Positions 25,574 to 34,775 of a stretch of 64,000 nt of DNA are shown here, piece after piece; the stretch's first letter is position 1, and each line of letters begins with the position of its first letter. The DNA comes from Sphingopyxis sp. (GTDB lineage Bacteria > Pseudomonadota > Alphaproteobacteria > Sphingomonadales > Sphingomonadaceae). Position numbers and translations under genes: made by a program. The notes beneath the pieces were generated by a model that did not search any database, was not told the origin of the DNA, and was given only the letters and a program-made list of their open reading frames with translations. The stretch is from the NCBI GenBank assembly GCA_013823985.1, contig PNNB01000015.1:1-64000 (forward strand), read 5' to 3'.

Positions 25574-25747
25574 GATCTATTCTCCTGAAGATGTGGCCGG
25601 GATCGGCCTTGGCCTCCACACTGCCATATCAGTTGCTCTTTGCAACTCTTTTTCGCAGTGGGGAACAAATTCGCGCATGAATCATTTTACCTGCAATCAA
25701 TGTGGTTTTGCGCGGACGTCATCCGACACGTCCGGAGGGAATATGTA

Positions 25748-25951
25748 ATGGCGACTTTGCTGGATATTGCGGGCAAGCCCCTACCGCCGCGCAACCGCGC
25801 CAAGCGGCGGCTGCAGCAACAGGATTTGCGGGACCTTATAAAGATATTCGTCGTCCTTCTGCTCATCATATTGGGCTATTTCCTCGCCGCGCCGGACCGC
25901 GATGCCGCCGCCGAGATCCGCGTTGCGGCAAGCGCCAAGGCCGAAGCCTGA
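25748..25951 (+). CDS. 67-residue single-helix membrane protein
   Basis: A small protein with GGAGG upstream of the ATG. A basic N-terminal region (PLPPRNRAKRRLQQQDLRD) precedes one transmembrane helix (IFVVLLLIILGYFLAA) and a short acidic/alanine tail. No family is recognised. It lies 67 bases before the DedA/YqaA-type gene on the same strand and may be co-transcribed with it. Confidence 0.65.
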   Translation: MATLLDIAGKPLPPRNRAKRRLQQQDLRDLIKIFVVLLLIILGYFLAAPDRDAAAEIRVAASAKAEA

Positions 25952-26018
25952 ACTTCCGCCAACCGCCACCAGCGAAAAATTTGGACAACAGGAACGGTGA
26001 CGGCTAACGCCCCGCCTG

Positions 26019-26669
26019 ATGTTGAGACGCCTCTATGAATGGATGATGGAAAAAGCCGCGCACGCCCATGCGGAGCGGTGGCTGTTCCTGTTCTCGTTCA
26101 TGGAATCGAGCTTCTTCCCGATCCCGCCGCACCCCCTGCTGGGCCTGATGTGCCTTGCCCGTCCGGACAAGGCGCTGCGGTATGGTATGGTCTGCACGCT
26201 CGCATCGGTGCTGGGCGGACTGTTTGGTTACGCCATAGGCTTTTTCGCCTATGAAACGATTGGCGTCACCTTGCTCAAGACACTCGGCCTGTGGGACAGC
26301 TTTCCGGCGGCCGCCTGTTACCTGCGCGAATTCGGGGCGGAGATTATCCTGATCAAGGGCGCCACGCCCATTCCGTTCAAGCTGCTGACGCTGACCGCCG
26401 GTTTCATCCATATGGACCTGTGGACCTTCATCTGGGCAAGCGTCCTGTCGCGCGCGTTCCAGTTCATGCTGGTCGGTGTGCTGTTCTGGAAATTCGGTCC
26501 GCCGATCAAAAGCTTTATCGACAAATATCTTGCGTGGGTCACCGCAGGTTTTCTGGTCCTCGTGGTCGGCGGCTTCATCGCCTTTTCGATGCTGGCGGGC
26601 GGCGGAGCGGAGAAGAGCGATAAATGCTCGAACGTCATCAAAATGGAAAATCCGTCCTCATCGGCTTAG
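26019..26669 (+). CDS. YqaA/DedA-type (SNARE-associated Golgi) membrane protein
   Basis: A 216-residue multi-pass protein. The amphipathic N-terminus is followed by ESSFFPIPPHPLLGLM, the re-entrant-loop motif of the family, and a second conserved loop KGATPIPFKLLTLTAGF. Related DedA proteins flip phospholipids or undecaprenyl phosphate across the inner membrane; whether the YqaA branch does so is not established. The ATG was taken as the first in frame, although no good ribosome binding site is visible. Confidence 0.85.
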   Translation: MLRRLYEWMMEKAAHAHAERWLFLFSFMESSFFPIPPHPLLGLMCLARPDKALRYGMVCTLASVLGGLFGYAIGFFAYETIGVTLLKTLGLWDSFPAAACYLREFGAEIILIKGATPIPFKLLTLTAGFIHMDLWTFIWASVLSRAFQFMLVGVLFWKFGPPIKSFIDKYLAWVTAGFLVLVVGGFIAFSMLAGGGAEKSDKCSNVIKMENPSSSA

Positions 26670-26720
26670 GGCCTTGTTAAGCAGCAGCGTTTATCATGTC
26701 CCCCGGAACAAGGTGGACCC

Positions 26721-27029
26721 ATGGACAATAGCTCACGCAATATCGTTAGTTTTATCGCGACCATTACGATTGCCGCCCTCGTCTTGATGGGCGCCCATTT
26801 TTACGCGCAAAGCGGCGAAGAAGCACCTGTTGCGGAAGAGAAAGCTGTCACCCAAGTGCTGCCGCAAAATGCGGTGCCGGCAAGCGAGAGCGATCTGGCC
26901 GAAGCAGCACTGGATGAGGTGGAGGATGACGATGCCGTCATCCGTGAGGCCGAAGTCGTGATCGAACAGGCCGAGGGCATTACCGGCGAGCCGTCGGCAA
27001 CCGTCCAACGCGTCAACGCGACCCCTTAA
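26721..27029 (+). CDS. Small membrane-anchored acidic protein
   Basis: A 102-residue protein with one N-terminal transmembrane helix (IVSFIATITIAALVLMGAHF) and a strongly acidic periplasmic tail rich in Glu, Asp and Ala. Coiled-coil propensity is likely in DEVEDDDAVIREAEVVIEQ. Function is unknown. It ends next to the stop of the convergent VOC gene. Confidence 0.65.
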   Translation: MDNSSRNIVSFIATITIAALVLMGAHFYAQSGEEAPVAEEKAVTQVLPQNAVPASESDLAEAALDEVEDDDAVIREAEVVIEQAEGITGEPSATVQRVNATP

Positions 27030-27449
27030 TCAGCGCGCGAAAATTCGGGCGTCGTCACCGAACGCCTTGAACTCCAGGGCGTTGCCGCTGGGGTCATAAA
27101 AGAACATGGTCGCTTGTTCCCCGATCTCGCCTTTGAAGCGGACATGGGGGGCGATCCCGAATGCGATACCTGCGGCATCGACACGCCGCGCCAGTTCTTC
27201 CCATTGATCCATATTCAGCACCACACCGAAATGCGGCACCGGAACATCTTTCCCGTCCACCGGATTGTGCGTCGACACCGACCGTGCGGCAGGGTCGAGA
27301 TGAGCCACAAGCTGGTGCCCGAAGAAATTGAAATCGACCCAATGGTCGGACGAACGCCCTTCATCACAGCCGAGAATGTCGCCGTAAAAATGCCGCGCGA
27401 CCGCCAAATCATGGACAGGAAAGGCGAGGTGGAAGGGTCTGAGGCTCAT
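27030..27449 (-). CDS. VOC-family (glyoxalase/dioxygenase superfamily) protein
   Basis: A 139-residue two-module VOC protein. Metal ligands are suggested by H8 of [11 protein letters not shown], the histidine in [11 protein letters not shown] in VPHFGVVL and the glutamate in GNALEFKAF. The phrase [12 protein letters not shown] is typical of the family. The ATG overlaps the stop of the upstream secreted-protein gene (ATGA), so translation is coupled. Lyase, dioxygenase or resistance activity cannot be distinguished. Confidence 0.88.
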   Translation of the reverse strand: MSLRPFHLAFPVHDLAVARHFYGDILGCDEGRSSDHWVDFNFFGHQLVAHLDPAARSVSTHNPVDGKDVPVPHFGVVLNMDQWEELARRVDAAGIAFGIAPHVRFKGEIGEQATMFFYDPSGNALEFKAFGDDARIFAR

Positions 27450-27814
27450 TTGGATTGCACCGGTTTGGGTAAGGGTTGGTCTGCCGCCGATGCCGCAGCC
27501 AGTTCGCGCAGCATCTGGCGGGTGCAGGCATCGAGCAAAGCGCCATCGCGTGGCTTGCCGACGCCAGCCTGCGCGGCTTCCTGCATGGCGAGGGCGACGA
27601 CTTCGCGCGGCTGACCGGTTTCGTAGACGATCCGGTCGCCGACAATCCCCGCCCAGCGTTTTCCATTTGCCTGCACATCCGTGCCAGCGGCCATGCCCCG
27701 CTTTTGCGCGTCGGCCTGAACGGCGATTTCCACGACGCAGGCGATATCGCGCTGATGCACTTCCGAAAGGGCAGATGGCGTCGCAGGGGCGAGCATGAGG
27801 GCAAAGATAAGCAT
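27446..27814 (-). CDS. Small secreted protein of unknown function
   Basis: A 122-residue protein with a signal peptide ([17 protein letters not shown]). The mature part has cysteines in DIACVVEI and LDACTRQML, spaced as for one disulfide between helices. It is translationally coupled to the VOC gene downstream. No named family is recognised. The gene order suggests a two-gene operon. Confidence 0.7.
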   Translation of the reverse strand: MLIFALMLAPATPSALSEVHQRDIACVVEIAVQADAQKRGMAAGTDVQANGKRWAGIVGDRIVYETGQPREVVALAMQEAAQAGVGKPRDGALLDACTRQMLRELAAASAADQPLPKPVQSK

Positions 27815-27908
27815 CGCGGACCCCTAGCATCAGCTTTCTGAATGCACAGCAACATATTGCAAAAAGCCGTCCCTGCCCTTGCGTGCCGTGTTGCTTTTGT
27901 CCCCGCCG

Positions 27909-29525
27909 ATGGGCAAAGACGGCGCCGTGCAGAGAATCCCCGCATTCCTTTTGAAATATCCCCGCTGGTCCGCGTTGGTCGCCGGGGCCATTTCCGCCGC
28001 CGGATTTGAACCGTTGGGGCTATGGCCGGTCACGCTGCTCTGCTTTGCCCTTTTGATCCATCTTGTGGGCCACGCGTCCGGCGCACGGCGCGCCGCCATG
28101 ATCGGCTGGCTGTTCGGCGTCGGCCATTTCAGCGCGGGCAACAACTGGATTGCGGTGGCCTTCACCTTTCAGGCGGCGATGCCGATCTGGCTTGGCTATT
28201 TTGCCGTCGTCACGCTGGCGCTGTATCTCGCAGTCTATCCCGCACTGGCGGCGGGCGGGGCATGGTGGATCAACAGCCGCGTCAAGCCCGCCGCCACGCC
28301 CGGGGCGTTGCTACCTCTCATCCTCGCCTTTGCCGGATGCTGGACGATCAGCGAATGGCTGCGCAGCTGGGTGTTTACCGGCTTTGCGTGGAATCCCCTG
28401 GCCGTCATCTGGCAAGCGCAACTCGAGCTGGCACGCGCAGCGACGCTATTGGGCACCTATGGTCTTTCCGCAATCGTCGTGGCGACATCGGGTCTGATCC
28501 TGCTGGCGCTGCATCGGCAGTGGCGGCCCCTTTTGGGCGGCGTCGCGGTACTGGCCGCGCTAGGGCTATATGGGGTGCAAATCCCCACGACACCCGGTCT
28601 TCCGAAAGGGCCGCGCCTGACCATCGTCCAGCCCGACATTTCGCAGGCTGACAAATATGAACCGGGCTATGAAGCGATCAATTTCGCCAAGCTCGCCATG
28701 AACAGCCGCCCCCTGCCCGACCAGGGCCCGCGCCTTCTGCTGTGGCCCGAGGCCGCGTTGCCGGACTATCTGGAGGATGGCTATCCCTACCGCTATTATC
28801 AATTCCAACCCGGCGAAAGCGCCGCAGGTGCCCGTGCGCGGCTGACGACCCTGATGCAGGACGGCGATGTGCTGGTGACCGGTGCGAACCGTCTCGTTAT
28901 CGAAAAGGGCCAGTTGGTTGCCGCCCGCAACAGCGTCAGCGCGCTCGATTCGAACGGCAAGCTGCTCGGCCATTATGACAAGGCGCATCTGGTGCCTTAT
29001 GGCGAATATCTGCCCGTGCCCTGGTTGCTCCGCCCGCTCGGTCTGGCACGGTTGGTGCCGGGGGATCTCGACTTCTGGCCCGGGCCGGGGCCGCAGACCC
29101 TGACCGTGAAGGTCGGGGACCAGCCGGTGCAGGTTGGCTTGCAAATCTGTTATGAAATCATCTTTTCCGGTCAGGTCGTGGACAGCGGCAAACGGCCGGA
29201 CTTCATCTTCAACCCGTCCAACGACGCATGGTTCGGCACCGTCGGTCCGCCGCAGCATCTGGCGCAGGCGCGGCTGCGCGCCATTGAGGAGGGCATGCCC
29301 ATCGTGCGCGCGACGCCGACTGGCATCAGCGCGATCATCGATGCCGATGGCCGGATTGTCCAGCGGCTGCCGCTGGGTGCATTCGGACGCATCGACGCGC
29401 GTTTGCCCGTTGCAAAGGCACCGACATTGTTCGCAACCTATGGCAATATCCTGCCGGTCGGATTTGCCTTGCTGCTCATCGCAGGGGCGCTGTTACCCCT
29501 TGCCCGCCGGAGCACTTCCCGCTAA
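27909..29525 (+). CDS. lnt: Apolipoprotein N-acyltransferase
   Basis: A 538-residue inner-membrane enzyme that adds the third acyl chain to lipoproteins. Six or more N-terminal helices precede a periplasmic nitrilase-like domain. The catalytic triad is Glu in [10 protein letters not shown], Lys in [14 protein letters not shown] and Cys in [11 protein letters not shown] final helix anchors the end. The ATG was chosen over an in-frame TTG ten codons upstream; neither has a strong ribosome binding site. It completes the lipoprotein pathway begun by Lgt in this window. Confidence 0.95.
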   Translation: MGKDGAVQRIPAFLLKYPRWSALVAGAISAAGFEPLGLWPVTLLCFALLIHLVGHASGARRAAMIGWLFGVGHFSAGNNWIAVAFTFQAAMPIWLGYFAVVTLALYLAVYPALAAGGAWWINSRVKPAATPGALLPLILAFAGCWTISEWLRSWVFTGFAWNPLAVIWQAQLELARAATLLGTYGLSAIVVATSGLILLALHRQWRPLLGGVAVLAALGLYGVQIPTTPGLPKGPRLTIVQPDISQADKYEPGYEAINFAKLAMNSRPLPDQGPRLLLWPEAALPDYLEDGYPYRYYQFQPGESAAGARARLTTLMQDGDVLVTGANRLVIEKGQLVAARNSVSALDSNGKLLGHYDKAHLVPYGEYLPVPWLLRPLGLARLVPGDLDFWPGPGPQTLTVKVGDQPVQVGLQICYEIIFSGQVVDSGKRPDFIFNPSNDAWFGTVGPPQHLAQARLRAIEEGMPIVRATPTGISAIIDADGRIVQRLPLGAFGRIDARLPVAKAPTLFATYGNILPVGFALLLIAGALLPLARRSTSR

Positions 29526-29538
29526 GGGCCCGCTTCGA

Positions 29539-29556
29539 TATAAAGAATTCTTTATA
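29539..29556. promoter_or_regulatory. 18-bp palindrome in the metK leader
   Basis: TATAAAGAATTCTTTATA is a perfect palindrome 29 bases before the metK ATG. Comparative studies have described ArsR-family regulators (SahR/SamR) of methionine-cycle genes in Proteobacteria lacking MetJ, with ATAAAG...CTTTAT-like sites. This is a candidate site by resemblance only. No SAM riboswitch fold was recognised in the 60-base leader. Confidence 0.6.
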
Positions 29557-29585
29557 CGCAGACACAGCCATAGACTGGAAAAACC

Positions 29586-30797
29586 ATGCGCTCCAATTAC
29601 CTGTTCACCTCGGAATCCGTATCCGAAGGCCATCCGGACAAAGTTGCCGACCAGATTTCCGACGCCATCGTCGACCTGTTCCTGTCCAAAGATCCCGAAG
29701 CACGTATCGCGTGCGAAACGCTTACCACGACGCAACTTGTCGTTCTTGCCGGTGAAATCCGCGGCAAGGGCATCATGGACGAAAACGGCAACTGGGCCGC
29801 TGGAGTGAAGGAAGAGGTCGAAGCGACCGTTCGCCGGACCGTAAAGGAAATCGGTTATGAGCAGGAAGGTTTCCATTGGGAAACGCTGCGCTTCGAAAAT
29901 AACCTGCACCCGCAATCCGCGCACATCGCGCAGGGCGTTGACGCGTCGGGCAACAAGGATGAAGGCGCAGGCGATCAGGGTATCATGTTCGGCTATGCGT
30001 CGACCGAAACCCCCGACCTCATGCCCGCCACGCTCGATTACAGCCACAAGATCCTGCAGCGCATGGCCGCCGACCGCCATGCCGGCACCGCTCCTTTTCT
30101 GGAGCCTGATGCCAAGAGCCAGGTGACCCTGCGCTACGACAGCGAAGGCAAGCCGAGCGCCGCGACCGCGATCGTCGTGTCAACGCAGCATGCCAAGGGC
30201 TATGACCAAGGCGAAAAGGAAGCCGAACTGCACGCCTATGTGAAGGGCGTGATCGCGGACATCCTGCCCGCCAACCTGCTTACCGAAACCGAATATCACA
30301 TCAACCCGACCGGCAGCTTTGAAATCGGTGGCCCCGACGGCGACGCCGGTCTGACCGGACGCAAGATCATCGTCGACACCTATGGCGGCGCAGCGCCCCA
30401 TGGCGGCGGCGCGTTCAGCGGCAAGGACCCGACGAAGGTCGACCGCTCGGCAGCATATATCACCCGCTATCTGGCGAAGAATATCGTTGCCGCTGGTCTT
30501 GCGACCCGCTGCACCATCCAGCTTGCCTACGCCATCGGCGTGTCGAAGCCGCTGTCGCTCTATGTCGACACGCACCGCACGGGCACCGTGGGCGACGACA
30601 AGATCGAACAGGCGATCATGAGCATCGAGAAACTGGGGGGCCTAACCCCGCGCAGCATCCGCACCCATTTGGGCCTCAACAAGCCCATCTACCGCAAGAC
30701 CGCCGCCTATGGCCATTTCGGCCGCAAGGCAGAAGGCGACTTCTTCCCGTGGGAGCGGACCGATCTTGTAGAGGACCTGAAAGCCGCGCTGGCCTAA
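29586..30797 (+). CDS. metK: S-adenosylmethionine synthetase
   Basis: A 403-residue enzyme making SAM from methionine and ATP. It has the family start [21 protein letters not shown] with its catalytic histidine, the ATP-binding [12 protein letters not shown] hexapeptide region, and the [20 protein letters not shown]-loop-like motif. Length matches the family. SAM is used by TrmB just downstream and by the MidA-like enzyme. The leader carries a palindromic candidate operator. Confidence 0.98.
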   Translation: MRSNYLFTSESVSEGHPDKVADQISDAIVDLFLSKDPEARIACETLTTTQLVVLAGEIRGKGIMDENGNWAAGVKEEVEATVRRTVKEIGYEQEGFHWETLRFENNLHPQSAHIAQGVDASGNKDEGAGDQGIMFGYASTETPDLMPATLDYSHKILQRMAADRHAGTAPFLEPDAKSQVTLRYDSEGKPSAATAIVVSTQHAKGYDQGEKEAELHAYVKGVIADILPANLLTETEYHINPTGSFEIGGPDGDAGLTGRKIIVDTYGGAAPHGGGAFSGKDPTKVDRSAAYITRYLAKNIVAAGLATRCTIQLAYAIGVSKPLSLYVDTHRTGTVGDDKIEQAIMSIEKLGGLTPRSIRTHLGLNKPIYRKTAAYGHFGRKAEGDFFPWERTDLVEDLKAALA

Positions 30798-30840
30798 CGC
30801 CTGACTTGATTTCGACGGTCAAAGCGCTAATCGCGCCCGC

Positions 30841-31545
30841 ATGACTGCGCACAAACCCGGCGACCCGACCACATTGAACCGCCTGTACGGGCGGTCCAAG
30901 GGCAAGAAACTGCGGTCGGAACAATCCGATCTGGTGGAAAGCCTGCTGCCGCAGATTTCTGTGCCCGACGAAGGCGAGTTGACCAGCCAAAGCCTGTTTG
31001 GCGACACGCGCACCATGCATTTCGAAATCGGCTTTGGCGGGGGTGAGCATATGGCGCAGCGCGCCGATATGCTGCCTGACCATGGCTTTATCGGTTGCGA
31101 ACCGTTCCTCAACGGGGTGGCGATGGCGCTCACCCATATTCGCGACGGGGCGCTGCGCAATGTCCGGCTGCACATGGGGGACGCGCTGGAGATTTTACGC
31201 CGCGTGCCCGACGGCTCGCTCAGCTTCGTCTATCTGCTGCACCCCGACCCATGGCCCAAGGCGCGCCATGCCAAGCGGCGCATGATGAATGACGGTCCGG
31301 TCAATCTGATTGCGGCCAAGCTGAAACCCGGCGGCGAATTCCGCTTCGGCACCGACCATCCGGTCTATCTGCGCCACGCGCTGATGGTGATGCAACGGCA
31401 TCGTGACCAGTTTGACTGGCTGTGTGAAAAGCCCGGCGATTTCCAGAAACGTCCCGGCGGCTGGCCGGAGACACGGTACGAGGCCAAGGCCCGCAGGATC
31501 GGGCACGAGGTCTGGTATTTCCGCTATCGCAAACGCGACGCTTAA
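30841..31545 (+). CDS. trmB: tRNA (guanine(46)-N7)-methyltransferase
   Basis: A 234-residue SAM-dependent enzyme that makes m7G46 in the tRNA variable loop. The SAM-binding motif is FEIGFGGGEH, and the family signatures LLHPDPWPKARHAKRRMMN and FGTDHPVYLRHAL follow. The C-terminal PETRYEAKARRIGHEVW is also diagnostic. It lies 43 bases after metK and is probably in the same transcript. Its stop overlaps that of the convergent hypothetical gene by four bases. Confidence 0.96.
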   Translation: MTAHKPGDPTTLNRLYGRSKGKKLRSEQSDLVESLLPQISVPDEGELTSQSLFGDTRTMHFEIGFGGGEHMAQRADMLPDHGFIGCEPFLNGVAMALTHIRDGALRNVRLHMGDALEILRRVPDGSLSFVYLLHPDPWPKARHAKRRMMNDGPVNLIAAKLKPGGEFRFGTDHPVYLRHALMVMQRHRDQFDWLCEKPGDFQKRPGGWPETRYEAKARRIGHEVWYFRYRKRDA

Positions 31546-32096
31546 CGCGCCTTGCTGTTGTCCGCGTCGACCTTTTCGACCCATTCGGGGTAAAAGCTCG
31601 GCTGCCGTTTCGACCAGCCGGGGGCAGTTGCCGCCGCTTCGCTGATCGACTGGAGCAACGCCTTGCGCCGTTCGGGTTGCAGATGGGGCATCGAAGCCGC
31701 CGCACAAAAGGCCGACGGCAGCCACGGCCGGGCATCGGCACCAATCAGGCGTTCATATAGAAAGCGATAGGCGGCAAAACCGTCGAGGCGGCTCTGGCCC
31801 AGGTCAAAGGCCGATACAGTGATCAACTGCGTCAGGAACGGCTCGGCATCCTCGATCGAGCTGGAGTCCGGGATGAGCGCGCGGATTTCGGGCAGTTTAT
31901 CGTAAAATTTATGCTGCGCCTTGATCGTTGTGGCTTCCACCGCGTCGCGGGACCACAGGGCAATGGCGTCTTTCCGGTCAAACGCAACATCGAGCGAGCG
32001 GCGAATATAGCGTTGCGTCGCGGCGCTAAAGCCAGCGAATTCCTTGATTTCTGCCAGGGTCATCATGCCCGGCCCGTCACTCTTGCTCTTTGTCAT
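31542..32096 (-). CDS. Cytosolic protein of unknown function
   Basis: A 184-residue, mostly helical protein. No signal or membrane segment is seen. The segment MTLAEIKEFAGFSAATQRYIRRSLDVAF could be a helix-turn-helix-like start, but the match is weak. The ATG was chosen because AGGGGAA is nine bases upstream; an ATG ten codons earlier is possible. No family is recognised. Confidence 0.65.
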   Translation of the reverse strand: MTKSKSDGPGMMTLAEIKEFAGFSAATQRYIRRSLDVAFDRKDAIALWSRDAVEATTIKAQHKFYDKLPEIRALIPDSSSIEDAEPFLTQLITVSAFDLGQSRLDGFAAYRFLYERLIGADARPWLPSAFCAAASMPHLQPERRKALLQSISEAAATAPGWSKRQPSFYPEWVEKVDADNSKAR

Positions 32097-32261
32097 GGCA
32101 CCAATTCCCCTGTCACCATAGACCATCATATTCGCCGATTTATCGTTAATGAATCGTTTACGGCACCAATGGCAAGAAAAAGTTTCGACCAACTTGACGG
32201 CCAATTCGACGAGAAACGCGGGACATAGTGCAACCTTCGTAAAATCGGCTATGTAAAGACC

Positions 32262-33389
32262 ATGTATTTTGTCCAGCAACGCAAGGCCCTTGTCGGCCAA
32301 CAGATGGCACTTTTGACCATCATCGGCTTTTGGGCCTTTTATGCGTTGATCCTGTCGTTGCGCGCCGCACTTCTCGACTTTCCGGCGCAGGCGACACTGT
32401 TCGAACGCCGCCTGATGGTGGCCGTAGTCGGTATCTTCGTGACATGGATACTCTATCTTGGACTGCGCCTCGCCGACCGGCAATCGCTGGGTTTCCGGGT
32501 CAGCCTGGCCTTTCTGGGTTCGATACCGGCGGCGATCCTGTTGGCGTCGGCCAATTTCTATATCTTCAACCTCTATGATCCCATCAGCCTGTTCAAGGAC
32601 CCGAATGTGGGCCGGACGGTGGAGGATCTGAAGGACCAGCTTGGCCTGTCCTTCTGGCAGGAAATTGCCGATATTTCCGTCACCCATTATTTCTTCCTGA
32701 TTGCCTGGGCGTCGCTCTATGTCGCCATCGGCTATGCTCGCGAAGTGCGCGAGGCGGAGCGCAAGACATCCCGCTTTGCACAGGCCGCTCAGGATGCAGA
32801 GCTGCGGTCGCTGCGCTATCAGGTGAACCCGCATTTCCTGTTCAACACGCTGAATTCGCTGTCGAGCCTGGTCATCACCGGCAAACCGACAGAGGCGGAA
32901 ACGATGATCCAGAACCTGTCCAATTTCTACCGGACCAGCCTGTCGTCCGATCCGTTGGAAGATGTCACGCTGGAAGAAGAAGTCGACCTGCAACGCCTGT
33001 ATCTGGAGATTGAAGGCGTGCGCCATCCCAAGCGCCTGCGGACCAGGATCGACATTCCGCCGGAGCTGATGCACCAGCATGTGCCTGCACTGATCCTGCA
33101 GCCGCTGGTCGAAAATGCCATCAAATATGGCGTGTCGCGCACCACGCGTCCGGTGACGATCACGATCAGCGCAAAGCTGCAGGACGAACATCTCGTCATC
33201 AGCGTCGAAGATGATGGCGAAGCAATGGACGTGACCCATGTCGGCGGCAATGGCATCGGCCTTGCCAATGTACGCGACCGGCTGGAAGCCCGCTATAAAT
33301 CCGCCGCCAAGCTTGAGACAGAGGCTTTCCCCGGCGGCGGCTACCGCGCGACGTTGACCGTACCCCTCAGCCATAGGATGACAATATGA
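32262..33389 (+). CDS. LytS/YehU-type sensor histidine kinase
   Basis: A 375-residue kinase. Residues 15-165 contain about four transmembrane helices without an obvious ligand domain. The His_kinase domain has the phospho-acceptor H191 in QVNPHFLFNTLNSLSSL. The ATPase region follows with LQPLVENAIKYGV (N box) and GGNGIGLANVRDRL (G box). Its stop overlaps the ATG of the LytTR regulator by four bases, so the two form a pair. The signal is unknown. Confidence 0.93.
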   Translation: MYFVQQRKALVGQQMALLTIIGFWAFYALILSLRAALLDFPAQATLFERRLMVAVVGIFVTWILYLGLRLADRQSLGFRVSLAFLGSIPAAILLASANFYIFNLYDPISLFKDPNVGRTVEDLKDQLGLSFWQEIADISVTHYFFLIAWASLYVAIGYAREVREAERKTSRFAQAAQDAELRSLRYQVNPHFLFNTLNSLSSLVITGKPTEAETMIQNLSNFYRTSLSSDPLEDVTLEEEVDLQRLYLEIEGVRHPKRLRTRIDIPPELMHQHVPALILQPLVENAIKYGVSRTTRPVTITISAKLQDEHLVISVEDDGEAMDVTHVGGNGIGLANVRDRLEARYKSAAKLETEAFPGGGYRATLTVPLSHRMTI

Positions 33390-34126
33390 GCCGCTTGCGC
33401 ACGATGATCGTCGACGACGAGCCGCTGGCGATCGAGCGCCTCGAAATATTGTGCAACGACCATCCGGTCATCGAAATTGTCGGCACCGCCAATGACGGCG
33501 TCGCGGCTTTGCGTCTGGCGCAGCAACTGACGCCCGACCTCGTGTTCCTCGATATCGGCATGCCGAAGATGGACGGCATCAATGCCGCACGCGCGCTGGG
33601 CCTGATGGACAAGAAACCGTCGATCATCCTCGTCACCGCCTATGACAATTTCGCGGTCGAGGCATTTGACCTCGACGTTGTCGATTATGTGCTGAAACCC
33701 GTATCCGGCGAACGGCTCGGCCGGGCCATTGCGCGCGCGAAAAGTATCGAGACAGCGCCGACCCCTGCGGCCAGCCCTGCGGGCCGCGGCGGGAACTATG
33801 CCAGCGAATTCTGGGTCTCGCACCGCGCAGAGCTGATCCGCATCGCCGCGGTCGATATCGAACGCATCGAGGCCGAGCGCGATTATATGCGGCTTTATAC
33901 CGCCGGACGCAGCTATCTGCTGCACCAGACCATTTCAGCGCTGGAGGAGCGGTTGAACCCCGACCAGTTCCAGCGCATCCACCGCAGCCATATTGTCCGC
34001 CGCGACCTGATCACCGGCCTTCGCCATGAAGGCGGCGGCGTGTGGCACGCGCTGTTGGGCGAGGATCTGTCGATGCGCATCGGGCGCAAATATCTCGCCG
34101 ACGTCAAAAAGCTCGCAGGCAAATAA
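33386..34126 (+). CDS. LytTR-family response regulator
   Basis: A 246-residue regulator with an N-terminal receiver domain. Acidic residues are in VDDEP, the phospho-acceptor is D56 in FLDIGMPKMDG, and the lysine is in VLKPVSG. The LytTR DNA-binding domain begins at about residue 145 (YMRLYTAGRSYLLHQTISALEERLNPDQFQRIHRSHIV). It is translationally coupled to the kinase. Such regulators bind pairs of short direct repeats; no such site was identified here. Confidence 0.93.
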   Translation: MSRLRTMIVDDEPLAIERLEILCNDHPVIEIVGTANDGVAALRLAQQLTPDLVFLDIGMPKMDGINAARALGLMDKKPSIILVTAYDNFAVEAFDLDVVDYVLKPVSGERLGRAIARAKSIETAPTPAASPAGRGGNYASEFWVSHRAELIRIAAVDIERIEAERDYMRLYTAGRSYLLHQTISALEERLNPDQFQRIHRSHIVRRDLITGLRHEGGGVWHALLGEDLSMRIGRKYLADVKKLAGK

Positions 34127-34157
34127 AAAGGGCCCCGGCCATTTCTGGCCAGAGCCC
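34124..34157 (-). terminator. Rho-independent terminator after the UrcA-family gene
   Basis: On the minus strand an 11-bp stem with two G-U pairs (GGGCTCTGGCC / GGCCGGGGCCC) and then TTTTATT. The wobble pairs are mismatches on the plus strand, which argues for minus orientation. It overlaps the end of the response-regulator gene. Confidence 0.75.
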
Positions 34158-34178
34158 CCACCGTAAAACTTCAAAGCC

Positions 34179-34499
34179 TTAGTCGCGCAGGGCGACGCGG
34201 CGGCTTTCGGCATAGGCCGCAATGCGTTGTTCCGCCTTCGGCATGGCGCGGGCCAGTGAGTCCTTTTCGCAGTTATTCTGGTCGATACGCTCTTTCAGCG
34301 TTATCGCCCGTGGGCTGGCACAGACGCGTTGTACAGCCGACTTGACGCGGGTTTTCAGGCGTTCCTGACCCTTGGCAGTCGACAGGTCGAGGTCTTCATG
34401 CTGGACCGAGACGGTTTTCCATTCGGCCATGGCGGGGGTAGATAAAGCCAGTGCCGATGCGGCAATCATTGCAACGTGAAACAGCTTGGGGGTAGCCAT
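34179..34499 (-). CDS. UrcA-family protein
   Basis: A 106-residue exported protein. The signal peptide is FHVAMIAASALALSTPAMA. The body matches the UrcA pattern, VSVQHEDLDLSTAKGQERLKTRV, VQRVCASP and NNCEKDSLARAM, with two cysteines that probably pair. This family is common in sphingomonads and caulobacters; its function is unknown. The ATG was chosen for its eight-base spacing from AAGGA, rather than an ATG three codons upstream. Confidence 0.85.
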   Translation of the reverse strand: MATPKLFHVAMIAASALALSTPAMAEWKTVSVQHEDLDLSTAKGQERLKTRVKSAVQRVCASPRAITLKERIDQNNCEKDSLARAMPKAEQRIAAYAESRRVALRD

Positions 34500-34775
34500 T
34501 TTGAACATCCTTTTTTTAAAGGCCGCGACGTTACGCCGTCGGCCTGTGGGAGAGGGTGCAGGCGGGCCGACTTCCGTAGCTGGGGAGCAAGTTTGCAAGC
34601 CCGTCCTGCAGAAATGCTTCTACCCCTGCTGTGTTGCCCGGGCATTACAGTTTCGATAAAGCGCTAAGACAGTCGATGGTTCGACCAGCGTCGACGCGAA
34701 CGCACAAAAGGGTTCGACGAACGACACATTTTGCAATTATATTACAGAAATCCGACCCAAAATGCCGTTGGGCGA

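Noticed and set aside
29526..29585. Possible SAM riboswitch before metK.
   Set aside because: The leader is only about 60 bases, lacks a recognisable pseudoknot, and is dominated by an 18-bp palindrome typical of a protein site.
32097..33374. Minus-strand extension of the hypothetical gene at 31542-32096 through the histidine kinase.
   Set aside because: The extension is antisense to the LytS kinase; the start at 32096 has its own ribosome binding site.
34660..34770. GTTCGA-containing segment checked as a possible tRNA.
   Set aside because: No acceptor, D and anticodon stems can be paired around it.
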